A stretch of 64,000 nucleotides of DNA from Haematococcus lacustris (taxonomy: Eukaryota > Chlorophyta > Chlorophyceae > Chlamydomonadales > Haematococcaceae), in the NCBI GenBank assembly GCA_030144725.1, contig JASKMD010000025.1, positions 8,424,033-8,488,032 of the forward strand. Reading direction: 5' to 3'. The notes under the pieces are model-generated. The model ran no database searches and was not told where the DNA came from. It worked only from the letters and a program-made list of their open reading frames with translations. Shown here in pieces: positions 31,901 to 40,900 of the stretch (position 1 is the first letter of the stretch; each line of letters starts with the position of its first letter). Both the position numbers and the translations under genes were made by a program.

Positions 31901-32651
31901 GAGGTACAATCGTACCCTAGAGGAAATGCTTCGCCATTATATCTCACCTGCTCAGTCTGACTGGCCCTTCTTCCTATCTCTGGCTGAGTTTGCTGTCAAC
32001 AATAGTTGGCAGGAGTCCATCCAGTCCACGCCATTCTTGGTCAATACTGGCCAGTCACCTCTGACACCTGCCCTGCTGGAGCTGCCTGGCGAGGTGTACT
32101 GCCCCACTGCCAGGAGACTGTCTGAGTGGTGGCAGAGCAATGTCAAGCAGGCTCGCCACTTCATGGAACTGGCTCAGCGGCGGCAGGCCTATATGGCCAA
32201 CAAGGGACGCAAGGAAGTGGAGTACCACACTGGTCAGTTGGTACTTCTTAGCACTAAGAACCTCAGGATGAAGCCAGGTAAGGCTAAGAAGCTGCTGCCT
32301 AGGTTCATAGGACCTTTCAAGGTGCTAGAGCATGTAGGTCCTGTTGCTGTTCGCCTAGACCTGCCACAAGCCATGGCGCGCATGCACCCTGTGTTCCATG
32401 TGTCTCTTCTGAGACCCTACACCAGTGAGCATCCTCACTTGCCTCCTCCTGTGGAGTGGTTGGATGAGGCGCCTCTGTATGAGGTGGAGAAGTTGCTTGC
32501 CCATCGTGGCGTACGTGCTGGTAAAGCACGAGGCTACTTAGTCAAGTGGCAGGGTTATGATGACTCTTACAACACATGGGAGCCAAGGAATAACCTTGTG
32601 AACTGCCTGGAAGTGTTGACTGCATATAATGCAGTGCATGGTTTGTCCTAG
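28926..32651 (+). CDS. pol: Chromovirus Pol (protease, RT, RNase H, integrase, chromodomain)
   Basis: Pol is in the same frame as gag, separated only by the single TGA, with no ATG immediately after it, so readthrough is the simplest way to make Gag-Pol. Domains in order: aspartic protease (LFDSGAAAS, about 29080); RT (FSSLDLQAGYHQIRI; VYIDDILIMS, YIDD at about 30264); RNase H (VYCDASLQGVGAVL; YTDHKPLVAL); integrase HHCC (HVGITKTLERIS ... CDACQRNK) and DDE core (SMDLITKLP, ISDRGSHFTNHF, QTERYNRTLEE); and a chromodomain (YLVKWQGYDDSYNTWEPRNN, about 32530-32610). Stop TAG at 32649-32651. All catalytic residues visible are kept. The chromodomain would direct integration to marked chromatin. Confidence 0.95.
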   Translation, partial: GFAQPVRQACVGACGTVPVKQACLPRDSAADDSVLHFSFSGKVNGRNCTMLFDSGAAASFINCAAVEMYSLSSYKLQQPREFQVANGQPVMCTHACTVQLQVQSLNCQVDLLVMPEMFSAFDVLMGSDWLQSNGALLDYLARTVTLQMSANKTVLKCEPAAPILAPHCAHILAKHSHATVSAKVAYKWLRKGGQSLVALISSQPVNLTPPPANLLSVHPTPSPANLLSNDPVPHTQSTTSPPDTPINYPTNIPHAVAAQLTALISEFEDVFAPFNKLPPQRPVGHTIPLQPGCKPPALPSYKMSQPELLEMKKQVAAFLEQGIIEPSSSPYAAPVLFVKKKSGELRMCVDYRQLNKITLRDQYPLPRVDDLFDRLAGCTVFSSLDLQAGYHQIRIPDEDVPKTAFRTPTGLYQFKVLCFGLTNAPATFQRVMNNAFADVINDCALVYIDDILIMSKSVPDHFNHLRRVLELLRKHQFQAKLSKCEFLKTALKFLGHIVSDQGIAVDPDKVKSITSWPVPRSLTAMQQFLGAANFVRKFVHNFSALAAPLTDLTGKAGNEFSWHKWPDDKLQAFDALKHAISKVPLLKIPDITKPFQVYCDASLQGVGAVLMQEGYPLAYLSKKLIPAEKNYTTGEQELLAIITACKEWRCYLEGVPFTLYTDHKPLVALKTQKVLSRRQIRWLEFLSRYNFTIEYLPGDTNPADPLSRIPDAPVTNPVMVMTRSRKRLLEGEEATVQQQQPVVQQLQPQLVLEQPLPPPPVPLHPLHAVNMTEQLLAAYAADEAFASMVDQYDQDQHGLYRTRGRNQIVVPNCPELKTRILVEMHDAQFAGHVGITKTLERISRMFWWPRMRSEVRHYVANCDACQRNKSVNTKPGGLLTPLAIPYDRWESISMDLITKLPPGEHGFDAIAVFVDRLSKMVHFVPCRESMNAESCARLFIDNVFKHHGVPREIISDRGSHFTNHFWASIMTILGVKKCKSSAYHPQSDGQTERYNRTLEEMLRHYISPAQSDWPFFLSLAEFAVNNSWQESIQSTPFLVNTGQSPLTPALLELPGEVYCPTARRLSEWWQSNVKQARHFMELAQRRQAYMANKGRKEVEYHTGQLVLLSTKNLRMKPGKAKKLLPRFIGPFKVLEHVGPVAVRLDLPQAMARMHPVFHVSLLRPYTSEHPHLPPPVEWLDEAPLYEVEKLLAHRGVRAGKARGYLVKWQGYDDSYNTWEPRNNLVNCLEVLTAYNAVHGLS

Positions 32652-32710
32652 CATCACTAATTAGTGTTGCGAGTCCTCGTGTTCTCACGAGGGCGGAACG
32701 TTTCCTCTTT

Positions 32711-32723
32711 GGAGGGGGAGGAA
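32711..32723 (+). other. Polypurine tract of the chromovirus
   Basis: GGAGGGGGAGGAA lies immediately before the 3' LTR. It primes plus-strand DNA synthesis in this class of elements. Confidence 0.85.
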
Positions 32724-32931
32724 TGTAGCGAACGGCTCCTCGAAGCCTAGCTCGCCTCCGAGTACTTCTGTACTGCAGTGTGACATGGTGGGCGAAAGGG
32801 GCAGGTGGGCCTTCGCGCACACCTGCTTCAGAGGTTCGACTCCTCGGGGGAAACGTTCTAAACCCTGGCCGTGTCACGCTGTGGGAACGAAGGTAGTTAA
32901 CGGTTGTCAGCGTGGTGTCTTGCACGCTACA
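32724..32931 (+). repeat. 3' LTR of the chromovirus
   Basis: 208 bp, reading the same as the 5' LTR at every position I compared. It is followed by the CCCCC target duplication. Confidence 0.95.
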
Positions 32932-33360
32932 CCCCCTCTCAGTCCGCCTTTATCCTGGGCAGGGACATCAGCGACAGCGTGCAGTTCCACCTGGGCCTGC
33001 TGGAGTACCTGCAGCAGCGGGGCAGCCCAGTCTGGCTGTTGTTGCTGGACCTGGCGGGGGCCTATGACAACGTGTCCTGGGGCTTGCTCCAGGACACGAT
33101 GGAGGCCATGGGGTTCTGCCGGGAGGGGCATGTGCGCTGGGCTCAGCTGCTGTACAGGGGGGCCACGAGCCAGGTGCTGGTCAACGGCCACCTCACCGAC
33201 AGCTTCCCACTTGCGTCGGGGTTATTGCAGGGCAGCGGGGCCTCCCCGCTCTACTGGTGCATCGTGCTCCAGCCGCTGGTCAGCTACCTCAGCTCGCTCC
33301 AGCTGGCAGGCCGCATCAGCACCCCCACTATCCCCTCCAGCCCTCTGGCCATGCACAGGC
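32932..33360 (+). pseudogene. L1-like RT fragment, continuation of the chromovirus target
   Basis: It continues the RT interrupted at 26800: SQSAFILGRDISDSVQ, LLDLAGAYDNVSWG, SGLLQGSGASPLYWC. It stops short of the YADD motif, where it is joined at about 33360 to a piece of ORF1 (compare 16967). Confidence 0.85.
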
Positions 33361-33684
33361 GCTGGAGGGGGGCGGCAGCAGCTGAGGCAGGGTGAGGGCC
33401 CCGGGAGGTAGGGCTATGCAGCGTCTGCTGCAGGGTCTGCCAGCAGGCTGTGGGTCAGAGGCTGCCAGGGACGAACCCGGGGCGACCAGAGCTGGGCCAG
33501 CATCTTCGCCAGCATGGCCGTGCTGGTGACCCCCAGGTCGGGAAGCCCCACCCCTCCCTCCCCCCGGGGCATCACGCAGATGGCCTTGCTTGGGAAGAGG
33601 CGGCTGCTGTTGGGGCTGCGCTCCTGGGGCAGGTCTAAGGCTGCCACAAAGCGGTTGACAGCCGCGGCCATGGCTTGCGTCAGA
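33361..33684 (-). mobile_element. L1-like mosaic: ORF1 scrap plus inverted ORF2 fragment
   Basis: 33361-33426 matches the ORF1 143-bp repeat unit. From about 33427 the sequence is the reverse complement of ORF2 around 22960-22714. It ends at GCTTGCGTCAGA, where the Dualen-like element is inserted. The same L1 fragment resumes at 54393. Confidence 0.8.
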
Positions 33685-33793
33685 ACACTTTTTCGGTTTG
33701 CGAAAACCGAAGAAGTTTTGGCGAACATCCGTCCACCTCCTGCCGTAACGCTGTACACCACTGCAATCTACGCCTCATTTCAGCCCGAGTCAT

Positions 33794-36700
33794 ATGTGGA
33801 ACGACGATACCATTCGAACCGTGGGCCCCCTCCACGCACTGGGACATCGCGTTAGCCGAATGCCTGGTAAGCCCAACAACGCAGCCAGACTCGTCTTCAT
33901 ATTGCTGTTACAGCTGCACTATTGCTGCGACAACACAAGGCTCCAACAGGGTGGCGGCGAGACGGCAAGATATAGCGCTAGACACAGCGCAGGAATGGCC
34001 GAGATGGCGCTTGGACAGACAGGTGTTAAGGACAGACAGACAGGAGTCCTGGCCTGCCTTGACTGCCACAAACACTACACGCCGGGGGAAAAACCCCCTA
34101 GGCAACACACAATGCCAAGGGAAAAACCCCGAGGTCAGGTTGGAGAGCCGAGGGAACAACCCCGAGGCAAGAGAGATGGGAACGCACCCCCCTACTCACC
34201 AGCGACCTACTCCCTAGGGGCTATACCCCAACACACATCCCTAGGGGCTATACCCCAACACACATCCCTAGGGGCTATACCCCAACACACATCCCTAGGG
34301 GCTATACCCCAACACACATCCCTAGGGGCTATACCCCAACACACATCCCTAGGGGCTATACCCCAACACACATCCCTAGGGGCTATACCCCAACACACAT
34401 CCCTAGGGGCTATACCCCAACACACATCCCTAGGGGCTATACCCCAATGCACAACCCATGGCGCTCAGCCTCACCACCACCTACCAGACCGTCCTGCTGC
34501 AGCCTGGCATGATCAGCCGGCCAGTTCACAAATGCAAGCTGCCCATGTTGACATGCAGGTCGACATGGTACATGGCGCTCCGCCCCACCACCACCTGCCA
34601 GCCCATGTTATTGCCGCCACCCATGCTGGCCTGCTGCCCCGCAGCAGGTACCCTCATGCCTACAACAACAATTCAGGGAGTGTGCAGCAGTGTGCTCAGC
34701 CCACCACGCTGCCAGGAGCAGCCACGCATGCTGCACATGCTGGCCTGCTGCCCCGCACCAGGCACCCTCATGCCTACAACAACAAGTCAGGTAGTGTGCA
34801 GCGGTGTGCTCAGCCCACCACGCTGCCAGGAACAGCCACGCATGCTGCCCACGCTGGCCTCCTGCCCCGCAACAGGTACCCTCATGCCTACAACAACAAG
34901 TCAGAAAGTGCGCAGGGGTGGGTTGAGCCCATGACACTGCCAGGAGCAGCCATGCATGCTGCCCATGCTGGCCTGCTGCCCCGCAGCAGGTACCGCCATG
35001 CCTACAACAACAAGTCTGAGAGTGTGCAGCGGTGCGTTCAGCCCACCACGCTGCCAGGAGCAGCCACGCATGCTGCCCATGCTGGCCTGCTGCCCCGCAT
35101 CAGGCACCCTCAGGCCTACAATTACAGGTCAGAGAGTGTGCAACGGTGTACTCAGCCCATGACGCTGCCAGGAGCAGCCATGCATGCTGCCCATGCTGGC
35201 CTGCCGCCCCGCAACAGGTACCCTCATGCCTACAACAACAAGTCAGGGAGTGTGCAGCAGTGTGCTCAGCCCACCACGCTGCCAGGAGCAGCCACGCATG
35301 CTGCACATGCTGGTGCTCTGCCCGGCAGCAGGTACCGCCATGCCTACAACAACAAGTCAGAGAGTGTGCAGCGGTGTACTCAGCTCACTACGCTGCCAGG
35401 AGCAGCCACGCATGCTGCCCATGCTGGCCTGCTGCCCCGCATCAGGTACCCTCATGCCTACAACAACAAGGCAGAGGATGGACAACTACACCAACGAGTT
35501 AGGGGAGGCACCCCGCGACAAATTCAGACAGCCGACACTATAGACACTAGCACCATGCCCAACTATGACTACGGACACGAGACACTCAGCTGGATGGCAC
35601 ACATCGCCATTGCTATCGCCAGCATCGCTTTAATTAGGGGCTACCCCCCCACCCCCCCACCCCCTGCTATTACCCCTTCCCAATCTAGAGCTTGCCTCCG
35701 ACGACACCTTAAGAAAATCAGGAGATGGAGAGCGGTCTCTGTTGGATCTGCCTACACCCTGTACCTCTACCTTGATGGCTCAGTGGAACGTCACACTGCC
35801 TTGATGCACCTGTCAACAGCCCTCACTAGCTGGCAGTCGCATGGCCACTACACATCCAACCCAGAAAGCACCAGCATCCTAGTTCACCAATACAACACGA
35901 CTTTGCAACGGTACACAATATACATTCTGCGCATCAACCGCATGCCTGATCTGCCTACCCGCATGAGCATCCCAGCCCTATCAACCAAGCTAGCCCATTG
36001 CCTTGGCGTCATGTCCCCCTGCTACAGTGCTATCTACTTGCTCTATATAGGCTGGTTGTTGCTAGCAGGAGGTGATATTGAAGCGAACCCAGGCCCATCC
36101 CACAATGAGGAGCATCACCCAGAAGTTAACCCTAACCCCTTGTTTTTCGAAGCACAGGTGAATCGCAACTGCCAGGCCCACTCCCTCAACAATGCAGCTG
36201 GAAAGGAATGGGTGAAGCCTGAGGACCTGCATAACTTTTGGACAGCCTGGGGCACTACACTACAAGACGAAGGCGACAAAAAGGCGTGGCATACCGCACG
36301 AGGGGACGGGGGCGCCTTGAGCGACGAGGTCCTTCACCTATACCTTAGGACCAAATACGGCCTCACTCTTACGAGTGTCGCTCAGCTACGCACCACAGAC
36401 GATTGGAACGACGACAATCTTGACACCATAGCGATAGAGTACGCCACACCTAACTTTTTGTGCAAAACGAACGGCCACAGCATGGCGCTCAGGAAGTTGG
36501 GTGGGCAGTGGAAGCTCCTAGATTCCGAAAGCTCCAGTAAATCAGCTATAGCCATCTGTGAGCTGTCGCATTCTTACACGAACCACTTCCACGAGGTGTT
36601 CGTCATTGCACCCGACCCGGCAGCCACACCAGCCCAAACAATGGCCACCACCCGACAGGGTATTAGTCACATTATCAGCCACAAGGAAGACAACCAGGAC

Positions 36701-37949
36701 CCGTCCCAATGCTACATGGAAAGGCAATACAAACAATGTTGTCTTGTGCACGCCATCAACATGGCCATAGGGAAACCCATGGTCTGGCCCGAAGATGTCA
36801 TCACCCACTGCAAATCACTCGACACACACATCCAAGGCCTTGCCAACCAGGCAAGGCAGGAGCACAGGATAATACCACTACGTAGCAGCCTCCCACACAT
36901 TTACGAGGAATCTGGCAACTTCACCATCTCCACCATAAACCACTACCTATACCACCACCACAAGGACCTCCACCTATGCCCTACCGCCACAACCACCACC
37001 AACAACAACATCACACCAGAGCTCCTCACCACGCTCACGGGCAAGACGGACAGCTACACTAACACAGCCGCCGTCCTCATTACTCACAATCACGCTACCA
37101 CCATCCGCCACATTAACAACGCATGGCACTGGTTGGACTCGGAACAAGGCCGCCCATGCCGATTGGACACCCCGGAAGACTGGCTTCAGCTGAAGGGTAC
37201 ACTCGTTCAAATTAAAAAGGGCGACGCGGCTAATACCAACCTCATCCACCCACTATGCTGGCTAGCTGACCCTACAATGCGCGCCACAACGGAGCAGCTG
37301 GAACAACATCTACGTACCACCCACATCGACCTTACTACCCAAGACCTGGGCGCACAACCCGCGCACACCCCCCGAACAGACCGGCCGCTACCCACTGCAC
37401 AACCAGCGAGTTACAAGCGCATACTAACAGCCACAGCAGACACCCACCCGACAGACAAGCAGGCCCGGCCGCGACTGCGCCGGGTCGCCCCCACAGTCAC
37501 TCTTCCCACTCTACAAGACCGGTCAAGCAGTAAACGGCCCACGACATCGGGCACCATCGTAGACAAAAGACGGACCAAGCCAAGAGCGCAAACCAAGGAC
37601 CCGCACACGCAGACCCTGATGTACAGATACCTAAACACAGCCACCACCCCACCCCCCGCCGCCAACCCCACAATACCGCCACCCCCCACCGATAACCTAC
37701 CTGAACACCCAGGACCACACCCACAACACAGCACCTTGCCAACCCGGCAGCCACAACCAACACACAATCGACAGCATATCACACTAACGACCTTGAACGT
37801 CAGAAGCCTCCATAGGTCCAGGAACGACGTCCTGAACCTTGTGCATCAACACAGCCCGGACATCCTGATCCTAACTGAAACCATGACCCAGCCCAAGAGC
37901 AACAATCCAGGCTCTGGCTGGCTGAGGAGAGTCATGCCAGACTATACGA
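33794..37949 (+). CDS. Dualen-like polyprotein, N-terminal part: repeats, 2A, two Josephin-like domains, start of APE
   Basis: One frame of about 1385 residues, interrupted in APE by copy B. The start at 33794 is the first ATG of the long frame but is not proven. Order: a Gln/Arg-rich N-terminus; nine LGAIPQHTS repeats (about residues 140-220); seven to eight ~39-residue repeats with HAGLLPR and YPHAYNNKS (about 270-560); a hydrophobic stretch and the 2A motif GDIEANPGP (760-768). Next is a Josephin-like domain with C793 in NRNCQAHSLNN and H895 in NGHSMALRKLGGQWKLLDSE. A second one has C982/C983 in QCCLVHAIN and H1100 in NHATTIRHINNAWHWLDSE. A basic linker follows, then APE begins at ITLTTLNVRSL (about 1330). 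Josephin domains are deubiquitinating cysteine proteases; here they could process the polyprotein or act on host ubiquitin. Both roles are inference. Confidence 0.85.
34211..34449 (+). repeat. Nine 27-bp tandem repeats in the Dualen-like ORF
   Basis: The unit TCCCTAGGGGCTATACCCCA plus ACACACA is repeated nearly perfectly nine times. It codes the nonapeptide LGAIPQHTS. The length of 27 keeps the frame. Confidence 0.95.
34615..35470 (+). repeat. Seven to eight ~117-bp tandem repeats in the Dualen-like ORF
   Basis: Each unit contains CATGCTGGCCTGCTGCCCCG and GCCTACAACAACAAGTC, and codes about 39 residues (HAGLLPRxRYPHAYNNKS...VQRCxQPxTLP). Units differ by substitutions, and frame is maintained throughout, which is consistent with selection on the protein. 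Confidence 0.9.
36071..36097 (+). other. 2A ribosome-skipping motif in the Dualen-like ORF
   Basis: It codes GDIEANPGP, an exact match to the D(V/I)ExNPGP consensus, preceded by a hydrophobic helix-like stretch (YLLYIGWLLLAG) as in known 2A sequences. Skipping between Gly and the last Pro (36094/36095) would release the repeat-rich N-terminal protein (about 767 residues) from the protease/APE/RT part. Confidence 0.85.
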
Positions 37950-40900
37950 AGAAGAAGAAGAAGAAGAAGACTACTCCGGTATTCACCGGCGTGCATTAAG
38001 GGAGGAGCTACCGCCTGGGGCGCGGCCTGCTCCCACCAATCAAGCAAGAAAAGAGGCAACCCCCTACCCTCCATCCCTCTTAGTAGCCCTGAGTCTGTAG
38101 CTTGTCTTCGCGATGGAGTGGGCTGTCTCCACTGCGTGTCTTGTTAACTTGTGTAATAGTTTAGTAGTGTTGTCTTGTGAGACCCCCAAGGCCAGGAGGT
38201 GTTGCCGTGTGTGTGCTTCATACGTTATGCCACCTATGCCCAAGAGGATAGGTCTGATCTCAACCCTGTGGCCTTCCTTGCGTAAGGTGTGGGCTAGATT
38301 GGTGTGTTGGTTGAGTGCCCTGTCTAATTGGTCCGTCCACCTTGAGTCCGAGCAGTATTTTATTTCTATGATGGTGACCCGTTTTGTGACTTTGCCGCTT
38401 TTGCCCGCCTTCGCTTGCGGCGTCACCATGAGTACATCTGGTCTAGTGGTGTTTTTGGTTGCCGCTGTTTTCAGTCCGAGTGCTCGTAGCGTTGTGTGTA
38501 GTGTGTCGTTAGGGAGGTCAAGGTTTTCCTTCGCGCCCTTCTCCCAGCTGCCGGTGTCCGCAAACCGGATGTACCCGCCCAGGGTTCCCTTGCTGATAGC
38601 TTTGACGATGAGGCGACCGGCCCCGTTGTGCCTTTCTTGCACAAGCGGTGAGGTCTCGCTGCAGCCCGAGAGGAGGTGTGTGGCACTGTCGGCCTCCCCG
38701 CAGAGTGGGCAGCGGTCGTCTGTCGCCTGCTTCCATCGCATAGCTAGCTTTTGGTTGTAGAGCCCGCCGGTGCGGTAGAGTAGGGCAGTTCGTTGTGCGT
38801 GGGTGGAGATGTGCGCGTCGGTCATCACTCTTTCGCCCGCGCTTGGTGCTGCGACCTTCGTGATTTCTTGGGACATCAGGTAGTAGATGCTGTCTTGGTT
38901 GGCAAGGCCAAGCTTGTGTTTGCGGTGCATATATGCTCGCACGCTCTGGCGGCAGTCCGGCAGTGGGGCGGGGATTTCGCCGTCGGCTTCGTTGCTGAGC
39001 CAGGTGTTGGTCTCTTTCCGTGTGGTCGGGTGGTAGGCCGGGGTGTTGGCAAGCTCTGGGTGTAACGCCGCGTGCTTGGCTAGGGCATCGGCGCCTTCGT
39101 TGCCGATAATTCCTGAGTGGGCCCGGACTTTGTAGAAGTGGATCGTGACGGGGCTATCAATGAGAAGGGTAGCGATCGCGGTCAGGATGTCGTTGTGCCT
39201 GTGTGTGATGAGCGACATCGGGTTAGCGAGGGCTCGGCGGATCTGGTAGATGGAGCAGAGGCTGTCGGTGGCGATGCGTTTGGCCCCCGCTGTAAGTGCC
39301 GCGTGTATCGCCGTGAGTTCCGCCTTGTTAATGGTGTTGCTTTCTGGGTCGTCTAGGGCGACGGTGATGAGGACGTTGGTCTCCGGGATATAAACCCCCG
39401 CCCCGACGCTCGCTGTGGCTGCCCCCGAGGTCTTAATGCAGCTGCCGTCCGAGTACGCGAGCGTGGCCCATTCGGTGATGGCCATCCGTGGTTGCGTCGT
39501 GGAGTGTTGCGTGAGCTGTTGGTGGCTGCGTTGGTGCCCCGCGGTGGGGAGGTCCATGTCCAACGGCAGGCGCATGTGTTGTTTGTGGCCGCTTGGGGGT
39601 GTGGCCGGCTGGCTTTGATTCGTGGGTCTGTTGTGGATTGGGTGTGTGTCTCGTTGAGGGTGGAGGGCAGTGGCAGTGCTAGCCAGCCATGCTTGGGGGT
39701 TGCCTTTGGTGACGAGTTGTTGTCCCGCTGCATTCCAGATGACGTAGATGTGGAGGTTGGCGTGCTTGCCTGACTTGGGGCAGGTGGTCTTGGTGGGGGG
39801 TATGCTGGCCAGGTGCTGGCAGTATTCTGGGTAGCGTCTTAGGGTGTCGATGTGTTTGGGGTAGGAGATGCCCTTTTTCCCAGGGATCAGCATGATGGTG
39901 GCCATGGCCTCCTCCTGGGTAGCTGAGTGTATGGCATGGTTGACGCATTTCAGGGCCACCGCATCGTCTGCCGGTACGTTCCATGTGGATAGCCCAGTGT
40001 GGCGTACCAGTAGGCAGTTGTGGTGTGCGCCAAAGGCCGTGTCATTGATGTCAGGGCTCCAGTAGGTAGTAGTTTCCGGTCTAACTGTGAGTGGATCAGC
40101 CCACCTTTGGACGGTGCTAGTGAAGGATCGTGTGGTGTGCAGGGTGGTAAGGGCCTTGTCCTGTGCCGCCCTCATGGGGTGGTGGCTGCTCTGTGTGTCC
40201 TGTCTCCTTAGGAGGGCAGCTACTTCTGTGGCCAGGTTGCGTGTGTGTGGTGTGTGTTGTAGCCAAGCGTGTAGGTGTTGGTGTTGGTCTTTTGTCAGGA
40301 GGCCAATCGTGCGACCCGACTCGTCGTGGACCGTGACGTGTTGCACTAGGTCGTGCTGTGGCATGATGGGCTCTCCCGTGCTGAGGCGCATCGCGGGGGT
40401 GGTCATGTGGGGGTGAAGTTGGAGGAAGGTTTCGCACTTGCCCGTCCCGATGATGTCCGTCTGCGGGTTAATGGGGTAGGTGTGGAAGGTGGCCTTCGAG
40501 TGCAGGTTGGTGCACCGGGGTAGCCAGGTGTGCGGGTCCGGTAGGCCCTGTCGGGTGTGGGCCGGCAGGTGCGTGTCGGGCCTCGCATGCCTGGCCTCTT
40601 GTATCTGCCTGTTTTCCTCGTCATAGACGCTGCGCTTTGCCATGTAGTCCAGGTGTGCCGTGATGAGCGGCGCCGGTTCAAAGGTGGGGTGCCAGTGTAC
40701 TCGTATGAGGTCCGAGTGCGCTGACTGACGCATGGTAGTCTTGAAGTCATTGCTACCAAACTTGCATATAGGGCACAACCAGTAACCTGGTTCCGTGTGC
40801 CCTGACAGGTGGGCTTCCTCAAGGCAGGCTGGGTGGTAGGCCCTCTTGCAGTTGTGGCACGTTGGGCTGTCTCCTCTTGGTAGCCAGCACAGCTCACAAG

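Larger units (their letters stand above)
26801..32931 (+). mobile_element. Complete Ty3/gypsy chromovirus (6131 bp)
   Basis: It consists of two 208-bp LTRs identical as far as I can read, a primer-binding site, gag, pol in the order protease-RT-RNase H-integrase-chromodomain, and a polypurine tract. It is flanked by CCCCC on both sides (26796-26800 and 32932-32936), a 5-bp target duplication. The interrupted target (CTGGTGTCCCCCTCTCAG in the L1-like RT) is present uncut at 21664. Identical LTRs and open frames indicate a recent, possibly still active, insertion. Confidence 0.95.

Noticed and set aside
37950..38040. GAA microsatellite as an independent repeat
   Set aside because: It is the 3' terminal (CTT)n tract of the minus-strand Dualen-like copy and has its counterpart at 54359-54384.
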